From Paenibacillus sp. FSL H8-0048 (GTDB lineage Bacteria > Bacillota > Bacilli > Paenibacillales > Paenibacillaceae), in NCBI RefSeq assembly GCF_038002825.1, contig NZ_JBBODF010000001.1, forward strand, positions 3,720,001-3,784,000: a stretch of DNA of 64,000 nt, in the 5' to 3' direction. Position numbers and translations under genes: made by a program. The notes beneath the pieces were generated by a model that saw nothing but the letters and a program-made list of their open reading frames with translations, did no database searches and was not told where the DNA came from. The number at the start of each line of letters is the position of its first letter. The first letter of the stretch is position 1. Below, one piece after another: positions 24,851 to 31,960 of this stretch.

Positions 24851-24885
24851 AAACCCGGGTCCTTTCAAGACCTTGGGTTTCTTTT
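24851..24885 (+). terminator. Terminator of the methyltransferase gene
   Basis: AAACCCGGGTC ... GACCTTGGGTTT forms a stem with a small internal mismatch, followed by CTTTT. The remaining gap to 25030 shows no further feature beyond an AT-rich promoter region. Confidence 0.75.
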
Positions 24886-25029
24886 ATCATGCAATGATAG
24901 AGAACGCTTGGGAATATATGTTTCTCCTCATGCAGATTCTGGGTAATACATAGAGTTGTCTCTGTCTACATAAAAACTGATTGTTGGCATGAAGCACAAG
25001 CAAAATGATTACAGAACAGGAGAATCAAG

Positions 25030-26868
25030 ATGGAGAACCAAAACCCGGATACGTACCGCTTTCAGGTGAACCTAAGCGGTATGATCAACATTTTGTCTAA
25101 CCATTTGTATAGCAGCCCGAAAGTATTCTTAAGAGAGCTGCTGCAGAATGGCATCGATGCGATTACTGCACGCCAGGCTTATTCCCCGGCAGGCTACGAA
25201 GGTAAGATCCATGTCGAGGTAAGCGGGACCTCCACCGGGGCGACCCTATTAGTAGAAGATAACGGGATCGGGTTAGATGAGGCGGAGATTCATGAGTTCC
25301 TGGCCATGATCGGACAATCCTCCAAGCGGGGCGAAGATTTTCTGTCGACCAATACCTCTTTTATCGGGCGGTTTGGCATCGGGCTGTTGTCCTGCTTCAT
25401 GGTGAGTGACGATATCGTCATGGTTACTCAATCCGCTAAGGGCGGTCCTGCTCTGGAATGGCGCGGGAAGCCGGACGGCACGTATACGATCCGTAAGCTC
25501 GAAGGGGCACATGCCCCGGGCACCAAGGTTTTTTTGCGTTGCAAGGAAGGGTCGGAAGTTTACTTCGAAGAAGAGAACCTGCGTGAAGGTCTGTTCCATT
25601 ACGGCGCTCTGCTGCCTTATCCGATCCAACTGGTGTCGGACCGCAGCACCCGCCTGATTAATCCGCTAACTCCGCCGTGGATCAAAGATCCGCAGCTGTC
25701 CCGGAAGCACCGCGATGAAGTACTGTCCTTCGGCAAACAGGTGCTGGGGGAGACGTTCCGTGATTTCATTCCCCTGCACACCGCCTCGGGCCGGACGGGA
25801 GGCATCGCCTTCATTCTGCCGCACGCGGTGAACCTGAACGCGAAGCGCAATCACCGGGTATACCTGAAGCATATGCTGGTCTCCGAGGCTGCCAGCAATA
25901 TCCTGCCGGACTGGGCGTTCTTCGTGAAATGCCTGATCTGGACCGATGAACTCCAGCCCACCGCTTCCCGGGAGCATTTCTATGAGAATGCCCAGCTGGA
26001 GCAGGTGCGGGAAGAGCTGGGGAATGCCATTCGTCAGGAATTGATGCGGATGGCCGAGTATGACCCGGACCGCCTGCAATCGATCATTTCGCTGCATGCC
26101 TTATCGATGAAGGCGCTCGCGGTGGAAGATTCGTCGTTCTATTCAATCATTCACGAGTGGTTGCCGTTTGAGAGCACGTATGGCCGAAAGACGCTTGGCG
26201 AGCTGAAGCAGCAGTCTCCCCTGTACTTCACGGCGACGCTGGACGAATACCGCCAGATTACCCACGTGGCTTCAGCCCAATCCATGCTGGTCGTGAACGG
26301 CGGGTATATCTATGATGCCGAGCTGCTGTCCCGGCTTCCGCTTATTGACCCGGAGGTGCAGACGGAACGGCTGCTGCCGGAAGAGGTGTCCTTATCCTTC
26401 ACCGATATTACGCCTCAAGAGCGGCTGGATTACTATGAATCTGTAAGACTCGCAGACAGTGTCCTGCAGAAGTTCCGCTGCCAGGTGCAGCTGCGCCGCT
26501 TCAAGCCGGAGGAGATTCCGGTGCTCTACACACTGTCCGAGGAATCCGCCCAGTGGCGTGTACTTGAGGCAACGAAGGAAGTGAGCACCGACGCTCTTTC
26601 CTCCGTGCTAGGCAGCCTGGGCGCTTCGCTTAAGGATACGGCATACGCTACACTTTACTTTAACCTGAACAATCCGGTCATTGAGAAGGTATTCCATCAG
26701 GGGAATCAGGCCACGCTGCCTTCTATTGTCGAGATGCTGTACTGCAATGCGCTATTGATGGGACATTATCCGATGAACCGCCAGGAGCTCGCGCTCCTGA
26801 ACCAAGGCATTATTCAATTTATTGATTGGGGATTGACGGCCAGTCGATCCGCAGAAGGAGAGAAATAA
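25030..26868 (+). CDS. Divergent HSP90-family protein
   Basis: A 612-residue GHKL ATPase of HSP90 layout. The ATP pocket is recognisable. ELLQNGIDAI corresponds to ELISNASDAL of HtpG, VEDNGIGLDEAEI to the DTGIGM loop, and FIGRFGIGLLSCFMV to the GQFGVGFYSAF lid region. The middle domain has the arginine-containing region near RNHRVYLKHMLVSE. It is shorter than HtpG and its C-terminal half is poorly conserved, so it is a distinct subfamily and not canonical htpG. It starts with a good ribosome binding site. A helical-repeat protein starts on the base after its stop, suggesting a dedicated partner. Confidence 0.85.
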   Translation: MENQNPDTYRFQVNLSGMINILSNHLYSSPKVFLRELLQNGIDAITARQAYSPAGYEGKIHVEVSGTSTGATLLVEDNGIGLDEAEIHEFLAMIGQSSKRGEDFLSTNTSFIGRFGIGLLSCFMVSDDIVMVTQSAKGGPALEWRGKPDGTYTIRKLEGAHAPGTKVFLRCKEGSEVYFEEENLREGLFHYGALLPYPIQLVSDRSTRLINPLTPPWIKDPQLSRKHRDEVLSFGKQVLGETFRDFIPLHTASGRTGGIAFILPHAVNLNAKRNHRVYLKHMLVSEAASNILPDWAFFVKCLIWTDELQPTASREHFYENAQLEQVREELGNAIRQELMRMAEYDPDRLQSIISLHALSMKALAVEDSSFYSIIHEWLPFESTYGRKTLGELKQQSPLYFTATLDEYRQITHVASAQSMLVVNGGYIYDAELLSRLPLIDPEVQTERLLPEEVSLSFTDITPQERLDYYESVRLADSVLQKFRCQVQLRRFKPEEIPVLYTLSEESAQWRVLEATKEVSTDALSSVLGSLGASLKDTAYATLYFNLNNPVIEKVFHQGNQATLPSIVEMLYCNALLMGHYPMNRQELALLNQGIIQFIDWGLTASRSAEGEK

Positions 26869-27927
26869 ATGAACGTTACCGAGATGGATTTCGACGATTT
26901 AATGGAAGAAGCCTATGGCCTGCCGGGAGGCAAGGCCAAGCTGGAATTGCTGGAGCAGGCGGTACGGGTAGCAGATGCCGCAGGAGATATCGATCAGGGC
27001 TATGAGGCCCGCAGCGAAATCGTAGAGCTGGGCAGCTTCCACGGCTATCCGATGAAGGCGCTGGTCGCCTTTTCCTGGCAGCTGGGGCAGTATGACAAGA
27101 ACCCGGGCCGGTTCGATGATTACAGTCTGATGTGGTCGTACAAGTGGGTGCTGGACCGCATCACCGCTTTTGCAGATATTAGCCGCACTCAGATTGAGAA
27201 CCTGCTGGAGGATATGAAGACCCGCTACGAAGCCGAAGGCTACAGCAGCCGGACCTATCACTATTACCGGGCGAATATTCTCGAAGATTTCGGGGAGCTG
27301 GAAGCTTCACAGGCCGAATGGGCGATTGTCCAGTCCATGGACCGTGACGAGATGAGCGATTGTGAGGCTTGTGAACAGCATGGCCTGGTCGAGTTCCTGT
27401 CGAAGCAGGGAGACGACGAAGCAACCGTCAAGGCGGCCGAGCCGATTCTCAAGGGCCGGATGACCTGCGGTGAGGTCCCGCATGTGACCATTACGAAGGT
27501 GCTGTTCCCTCTCCTGCGGCTGGGCCGCCAGAAGGAAGCCGATAAGCTGCAGAAGAAAGGCTATAAGCTGGTAAAAGGAAACCGCGATTTCCTGTATCAC
27601 CAGGGAGAGCATATTGGCTACCTGACCCTGACCGATCCGGTCAAGGCCCTGGAGGTCTTCGAAGAGTATATCGCCTCCTCGCTCGATCATGAGAACCCGG
27701 CCGATCAGATGATCTTCAACGCTTATTCGGCCAAGCTGTTCCGCCGTCTGTCTGAGGAATCCATCCGCTTCCAGGTCAAGCTTCCGGCTGGGCATCCGTG
27801 TGAACGCCAGTCCGAAGACGTAGCTTCGCTTGCGAAATACTTCCAGAAGTTAGCGCTCGCTACAGCGGAGAAGCTGGATAAGCGGAACGGTAACGGCTAT
27901 TATACTGAGCTGATAGAGAAGCTGTAG
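26869..27927 (+). CDS. Helical-repeat (TPR-like) partner of the HSP90-like protein
   Basis: A soluble protein of 352 residues made almost wholly of amphipathic helices (for example EEAYGLPGGKAKLELLEQAV, DDEATVKAAEPIL, DPVKALEVFEEYI). Pairs of helices with small-residue turns resemble TPR units, although the TPR consensus is weak. An EACEQHGLVEF stretch lies mid-protein. The ATG directly abuts the upstream stop (TAA-ATG), so translation is coupled to the HSP90-like gene. TPR proteins are classical HSP90 co-chaperones in eukaryotes, and a similar role here is inference from adjacency. Confidence 0.75.
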   Translation: MNVTEMDFDDLMEEAYGLPGGKAKLELLEQAVRVADAAGDIDQGYEARSEIVELGSFHGYPMKALVAFSWQLGQYDKNPGRFDDYSLMWSYKWVLDRITAFADISRTQIENLLEDMKTRYEAEGYSSRTYHYYRANILEDFGELEASQAEWAIVQSMDRDEMSDCEACEQHGLVEFLSKQGDDEATVKAAEPILKGRMTCGEVPHVTITKVLFPLLRLGRQKEADKLQKKGYKLVKGNRDFLYHQGEHIGYLTLTDPVKALEVFEEYIASSLDHENPADQMIFNAYSAKLFRRLSEESIRFQVKLPAGHPCERQSEDVASLAKYFQKLALATAEKLDKRNGNGYYTELIEKL

Positions 27928-27966
27928 GATGCATTCCTACGGCATTGAGTAAGAACAAGCGCAAAT

Positions 27967-28065
27967 AAGAGCAGCTCCAGTAATGGGGGCTGCTCTTTAC
28001 ACATTATAAATACGTATTTACGTCAAATCTTTCCCGGAATTAGGTAAATTTAAAACATTTGATAT
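27967..28065. repeat. Direct repeat R1 (99 bases), includes a terminator-like hairpin
   Basis: This begins with AAGAGCAGC ... GCTGCTCTT, a hairpin ending the HSP90-like operon. It continues through CATTATAAATACGTATTTAC and TTAGGTAA to CATTTGATAT. The same series of blocks in the same order and spacing forms R2 at 29371-29470. The XRE gene and group II intron debris lie between the two copies. Confidence 0.75.
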
Positions 28066-28089
28066 CTTCCGAAGACTTAGCTGCGTTTC

Positions 28090-28179
28090 TTTCCAACCCA
28101 ATGTTGGAAAATTCTTAGGGATATCCAAGCACCACTACATGGCATACGTTAGACTCCGGATGTACAATGATTCCGTACA
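28090..28179 (+). promoter_or_regulatory. Two palindromes upstream of the XRE regulator
   Basis: TTTCCAAC-ccaat-GTTGGAAA (28090-28110) and TGTAC-aatgattcc-GTACA (28161-28179) flank the probable promoter of the XRE gene. The second ends 20 bases before the start codon. Either could be the autoregulatory operator. This is a positional inference. Confidence 0.45.
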
Positions 28180-28199
28180 ACGTAAAGGAGGAGCACATT

Positions 28200-28970
28200 A
28201 TGAAAACAGCGGGCATACATAAGCAATTACAGGAACTGCGCAAGAATAAGGGAAAGACTCAAGAAGAGCTTGCGGAGGTCTTCGGTGTAACCAATCAAGC
28301 CGTATCCAAATGGGAAAGCGGGGCTTGCTATCCGGATACCGCTTTATTACCTGAGATCGCTAATTATTTCGGAGTCAGCCTTGACTTTCTATTCGGCCGT
28401 GTCCCCGAGGCCAATGATCAGAACGTAGTGAAAGACATCAAGCTTCTGTTTGAACAGACCCCTGCCAAGGAGCGTTTCACACTGGCCTGCCAAATCGCCT
28501 TCTGCCTGCATGAGGGTATCGTATCCAATGGTTACAAGGGCTACCTGCCTTGGGACCCGGATAAGACGTATGATCAGCGGACTTGGGGAACCTCTATTTG
28601 CAGCGAACCGGAAGGAGTTACTATTGCCAGGCAAGGAATGCTCTTCTTTTCCGATCACGCCGATAAACGGGAACTCGAGCCAGATCAACTGTTAAGCCTG
28701 TACGTTGTGCTCCGGGCCTATGCGGATGCTGACAGGTTAACGGTATTATTTGGATTATATGAGTTAACCAGGCATGACTTTGACTGCTTTGTTAATATGG
28801 AGAATATTGTAGGGGCAACCGGTCTGGATGAGAGAATTATACGGGATGCATTCCTGCATTTGCCGGTTCACTGCAAAAGGCTCGAGGACAGCAGCATAGG
28901 TTACCGGATTGAAGCCAGCAATATGCATCTCCCTGCGCTGCTTATGCTCTTCCTGCCGGTCCGTTCTTGA
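28200..28970 (+). CDS. XRE-family transcriptional regulator
   Basis: A 256-residue regulator. The Cro/C1-type HTH occupies residues about 6-65 (LQELRKNKGKTQEELAEVFG then TNQAVSKWESG and YFGVSLDFLFG). The remaining 190 residues are unrecognised and contain no membrane helix, so they probably sense a ligand or oligomerise. ATG 28200 is preceded by AAAGGAGG. The frame extends to an ATG at 28167 that has no ribosome binding site. It lies between 100-bp direct repeats R1 and R2. Confidence 0.85.
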   Translation: MKTAGIHKQLQELRKNKGKTQEELAEVFGVTNQAVSKWESGACYPDTALLPEIANYFGVSLDFLFGRVPEANDQNVVKDIKLLFEQTPAKERFTLACQIAFCLHEGIVSNGYKGYLPWDPDKTYDQRTWGTSICSEPEGVTIARQGMLFFSDHADKRELEPDQLLSLYVVLRAYADADRLTVLFGLYELTRHDFDCFVNMENIVGATGLDERIIRDAFLHLPVHCKRLEDSSIGYRIEASNMHLPALLMLFLPVRS

Positions 28971-28999
28971 ACGAAGGTCAGTTTTTAGCTAAGCATACT

Positions 29000-29370
29000 A
29001 GCGAGCCCGGTTTGAAACTCTCCATAAAATTGGCTTGGATGATCGATAGAAGGAACTCTTTCGTCAATCATGCGGTAAAAGGTCGCTCTGCCGACACCGG
29101 GGGGGTTGATGAGGTTGGACACGGTAAGATATCCTCATCAATCCAGAGCTGTTCGGGAACGGCGCACAGGATCAACCGCTGGAACCAATGAAGTCGCCAA
29201 ACCACCCCATCAGGAAGCGGTTTAATCTCCTGATTATTTCCTCAATTAATATTAACCATGTTCGATTCGTCAGTTCGCGAACCCTTTTTTCACATGCAGA
29301 AAGGCGGCGCTTGCCAGCCCCCGTTCAGGGCTTTCACCCTAGAGATGACGCCCATGCTGGGCGTACCACA
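29000..29370 (-). pseudogene. Debris, probably including a group II intron and its maturase C-terminus
   Basis: On the minus strand one short frame reads IEEIIRRLNRFLMGWFGDF, close to the 'RLN..L.GW.GYF' motif of group II intron-encoded reverse transcriptase/maturases. Upstream of it lies GCCCAGCATGGGCG with nearby GGGTGAAAGCCC and GAACGGGGG, which resembles domain I of bacterial group II introns. A further piece nearer 29050 (GVGRATFYRMIDE) is HTH-like and may come from another gene. Everything is broken by stops. Confidence 0.4.
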
Positions 29371-29470
29371 AAGAGCAGCCCCCAATATGGGGAGCTGCTC
29401 TTATCGCATTATAAATACGCATTTACGTCAAATTTTCCTCAAACTTAGGTAATACTAAGGCATTTGATAT
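29371..29470. repeat. Direct repeat R2 (100 bases)
   Basis: This is the second copy of the 27967-28065 repeat. It again opens with AAGAGCAGC ... GCTGCTCTT and keeps ATTTACGTCAAAT, TTAGGTAA and the terminal CATTTGATAT. Its end abuts the TATACT box of the holin-like toxin gene. Confidence 0.75.
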
Positions 29471-29544
29471 GTTATACTGATTGAGCAATAGGATGGGCTT
29501 AAAAGGGCCGGTCGGCTACCTCTCTCAGAAGGGAGGGATGCCTT

Positions 29545-29625
29545 GTGACAGTGTTTGAAGCAATGATGCTGATGCTAACCTTTGGTTTGCTTATCGTAGC
29601 GCTGCTGTCCAATACACGCAAATAG
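29545..29625 (+). CDS. Holin-like small toxin (Hol_Tox type), copy 1, 26 aa
   Basis: A GTG-start peptide of 26 residues, MTVFEAMMLMLTFGLLIVAL followed by LSNTRK. It has the signature of the putative holin-like toxin family: a short MTV(F/Y)EA start, one membrane helix and a basic tail. GGGAGGG at 29531-29537 is its ribosome binding site and can be sealed by CCTCTCT at 29519-29525 in a tight hairpin, as in many type I toxin mRNAs. The stop codon lies inside the left arm of a bidirectional terminator. A second locus at 42033 conserves the coding region, the upstream hairpin and about 110 bases downstream. It would insert in the cell membrane, probably silenced by the convergent antisense RNA. 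Confidence 0.75.
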   Translation: MTVFEAMMLMLTFGLLIVALLSNTRK

Positions 29626-29656
29626 ACCGCCCCCCACAAAGGTATGCGGTCTATTC
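29620..29656. terminator. Shared bidirectional terminator of toxin copy 1 and its antisense RNA
   Basis: AAATAGACCGC ... GCGGTCTATT, an 11-base arm starting on the toxin's last Lys codon. A/T runs on both sides allow use from either strand. Confidence 0.7.
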
Positions 29657-29754
29657 TTCGTATCCTGCTGTTGATGCCTACCGCCCTTAAAAGCGGCTAT
29701 TGCTTGAGAGAGTCGTGTTGACGCACGGCTCTCTTAGCATTGTACGCCTGTTCT
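29620..29754 (-). ncRNA. Candidate antisense antitoxin RNA for toxin copy 1
   Basis: On the minus strand TTAACA (29789-29784), a 17-base spacer and TATAGT (29766-29761) form a good promoter. The predicted RNA starts near 29754, contains a GAGAGCCGTG/CACGACTCTC hairpin (29706-29733), and runs into the terminator that overlaps the toxin's 3' end. The -10 box, the hairpin and their spacing are conserved at the second locus. This is the arrangement of type I toxin-antitoxin pairs with 3'-overlapping antisense RNAs. Expression is inferred, not shown. Confidence 0.55.
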
Positions 29755-29938
29755 GCTTATACTATACCACAGGTGTTAACGCATGTTAACAGTGATTAAT
29801 AAATTATGGGAGCTGCTCATTTCGTTCCCAGCCTTTGCTTAATCGAACTAAGCATTTGATTATCGTGATAAGCACCGGCCCGTATCACAGCATTGATTTT
29901 ACAGAAATTGGCAGTACTTTATACAAGTCCGCACGGCG

Positions 29939-30082
29939 ATGCTGTTGTCGGCTTTGCGCGTTGCCATTACTCAGTTTAACGAGGACAACCCGGTGGAAGT
30001 GCTGGAGACACTCAACAAGCTTTTCGGCAAGCAGCCGGCGTTATTCCATGAAGCGGGGACAGCCGCGGGAGCTCAGGAGTGA
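29939..30082 (+). pseudogene. Coding remnant, 47 codons (unplaced)
   Basis: A protein-like frame MLLSALRVAITQFNEDN followed by VEVLETLNKLFG ends at TGA 30080. It extends open upstream to at least 29912 (QYFIQVRTA) without a ribosome binding site. The pattern 'SALR.A ... P.EVLE.LN.LF' recalls one stretch of SpoIIE-type PP2C phosphatases, but the metal-binding parts are absent. It is probably the tail of a deleted gene. Confidence 0.3.
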
Positions 30083-30117
30083 ATGCCTGCAATTCCTGCG
30101 GCTCATGGCATGACCTT

Positions 30118-31014
30118 CTAATAATCCCTCATGCTTTCAATTTGTCTTAAGCTCTCCGTGTCACGGGCAGGAGATGCACCGAAGAACCGGGAATACTCGC
30201 GGTTGAACTGTGAAGGACTCTGATAGCCAACATGGTATGCGGCACTTGCTACCGGATAGCCCTCGAAGGCAATGAGGTTTCTGGCCTCCAGGAGCCTTAA
30301 TTGCTTTTGGAATTGAATAGGACTTAACCCCGTAGCCCGTTTAAACTGCCGGTGAAAGGTATTTATAGCCATCCCCGATTTCGATGCCAGCTCACCAATG
30401 TCTATGGGCCTCATAAAATTACTCCGGAACCATTTCACAATTTGGGATATCCGGGATAGGTCACTTTCCCGCTGACCCAATTGCCTCAGCTCCCCTCCTT
30501 GTGGTCCCATCAGTACGCGATACAGGATTTCGCGCTCATAAGCCGGTGCAAGAGCTGGAATATCTCCTGGCGCTTTCGATAATCGCAATAAACGCAGCCA
30601 GGCCTCCATCAATTCAATATCCATGTCGCAAGCTGCGAATGGCCCGGAAGCAGCCGGTAATAGATTCTCCTGGAGATCTCTTAACAGACTCTGAAGAACA
30701 TTCTGATTCAACTTGAGACCAAGGGACATGTACGGATGTCCAGCATGGTCTGGATGTACAACCGCCGTTGCAGGAACATGCACGGGTAACACGTAATAAG
30801 ATGGCCCTGCCAGTTCCGTACTGCGCCCCCCTATAGATAGAATCTTTCTTCCTTGAACCGTAAAACCAATCATTGGCTCGTATAGCGCTGCAAGCTGATG
30901 ATTGGGGATCTCTCCTTTAATCATACTCAGCCCTGGTACTCCGGTTTCAATCTGCCTGGTGCCCGCATCCTTCATCAGATCCATTATTTCTTCGAGGACA
31001 TTTTTCATGCACAT
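30118..31014 (-). CDS. AraC-family transcriptional regulator
   Basis: A 298-residue regulator. The N-terminal cupin-like AraC_N domain (residues about 20-150) includes YEPMIGFTVQGRKILSIGG and YYVLPVHVPATA. Two HTH motifs follow in the C-terminal 100 residues (IDIGELASKSGMAINTFHRQ, and VASAAYHVGYQSPSQFNREY). This N-domain type (AraC_N with 'GRK' and 'Y.V..V..P') is common in regulators sited next to oxidoreductase genes. It is divergent from the SDR gene at 31130, which it probably controls. The start is at 31014 or at the third codon (Met, 31008). Confidence 0.9.
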   Translation of the reverse strand: MCMKNVLEEIMDLMKDAGTRQIETGVPGLSMIKGEIPNHQLAALYEPMIGFTVQGRKILSIGGRSTELAGPSYYVLPVHVPATAVVHPDHAGHPYMSLGLKLNQNVLQSLLRDLQENLLPAASGPFAACDMDIELMEAWLRLLRLSKAPGDIPALAPAYEREILYRVLMGPQGGELRQLGQRESDLSRISQIVKWFRSNFMRPIDIGELASKSGMAINTFHRQFKRATGLSPIQFQKQLRLLEARNLIAFEGYPVASAAYHVGYQSPSQFNREYSRFFGASPARDTESLRQIESMRDY

Positions 31015-31129
31015 AGTTTATCACACGAATGGTGCTTTTAGGCAATCAATAGGCATTTTCAGGTCTATTTTAGTGCCACAGCTGCGGCTACAATTAGAAC
31101 CAAGCCGAACATAATACAAGGAGGATCTT

Positions 31130-31885
31130 ATGACAATTGCGATAATAACGGGTGGAAGTAATGGCATTGGAAAAGCGGCGGCGCTGGAGCTTGGCAAACG
31201 CGGGATTAGCGTCATTCTCACCTACAATTCCTATAAGGACCGCGCTGAAGATGTCGTACAGGAGATTGAAAAAAATGCAGGTGTCCGGGCAGTTGCACTC
31301 AAGCTGGATCTGACGCAGATCCCGACCTTTGCAGACTTTGTTCAAGAAGTGAAGGAGAGTCTCCAAAACATTTGGAACCGGACAACCTTTGATTACTTGG
31401 TGAATAATGGCGGTATCGGCGGACCCATGCTGTTCAATGAGATGAGTGAAGAATATTTCGACAAGATTCTGAATACGAATTTCAAGGGACCGGTTTTTCT
31501 AACGCAACAGCTTGCCAGATTCATGGAGGACGCTGGAGCTATTGTCAATATCACGAGTTCATCCAAAACTCAATCCTTTCCAGGCTATTCCGTCTATGGC
31601 TCGTTAAAAGCAGCCTTCTCAACCTGGACCCGCTATATTGCCAAAGAGCTTGCAACACGTCAGATTCGCGTCAACGCCGTGTCGCCTGGTCCTACGCACA
31701 GCAATTTCGGCGATGGAGTATTCGATAAACATCCCGAATTCATTAAGCCGCTGGCGGAGCAATCTGTATTTGGCAGAATCGGCCACCCCGAAGATATTGC
31801 GAAGGTTATTGTGAGCTTGCTGTCCGATGAGTTCGGGTGGGTTACAGCCCAGGACATTGAAGTGTCTGGCGGACATTTGCTTTAA
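31130..31885 (+). CDS. Short-chain dehydrogenase/reductase, 251 aa
   Basis: A complete classical SDR. The cofactor loop is TGGSNGIG (residues 7-14), NNGG matches the NNAG motif, and the catalytic residues are Ser143-145 in NITSSS with Tyr156 and Lys160 in YGSLK. The end ...EVSGGHLL follows the usual DGG pattern. ATG 31130 has AAGGAGG upstream. It is divergent from an AraC regulator, so it is likely inducible by the regulator's ligand. The substrate is unknown. Confidence 0.92.
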   Translation: MTIAIITGGSNGIGKAAALELGKRGISVILTYNSYKDRAEDVVQEIEKNAGVRAVALKLDLTQIPTFADFVQEVKESLQNIWNRTTFDYLVNNGGIGGPMLFNEMSEEYFDKILNTNFKGPVFLTQQLARFMEDAGAIVNITSSSKTQSFPGYSVYGSLKAAFSTWTRYIAKELATRQIRVNAVSPGPTHSNFGDGVFDKHPEFIKPLAEQSVFGRIGHPEDIAKVIVSLLSDEFGWVTAQDIEVSGGHLL

Positions 31886-31890
31886 TTCAA

Positions 31891-31938
31891 ACGCCAAAAG
31901 ACCGCCCTCCCGGCAAAGGAGTGCGGTCTTTTGGGCGT
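31891..31938. terminator. Bidirectional terminator between the SDR and xylanase genes
   Basis: ACGCC-AAAAGACCGC ... GCGGTCTTTTGGGCGT is the longest member of the ATAGACCGC-like family here. It lies between two convergent genes and has T/A runs for both strands. Confidence 0.8.
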
Positions 31939-31960
31939 ATCTTGTTCCTATAAGAAGCTT

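Noticed and set aside
29545-29625. Toxin peptide as a random short frame
   Set aside because: Considered, but two near-identical copies with the same start, ribosome binding site, hidden-SD hairpin and terminator make chance unlikely, so it was kept as a gene.
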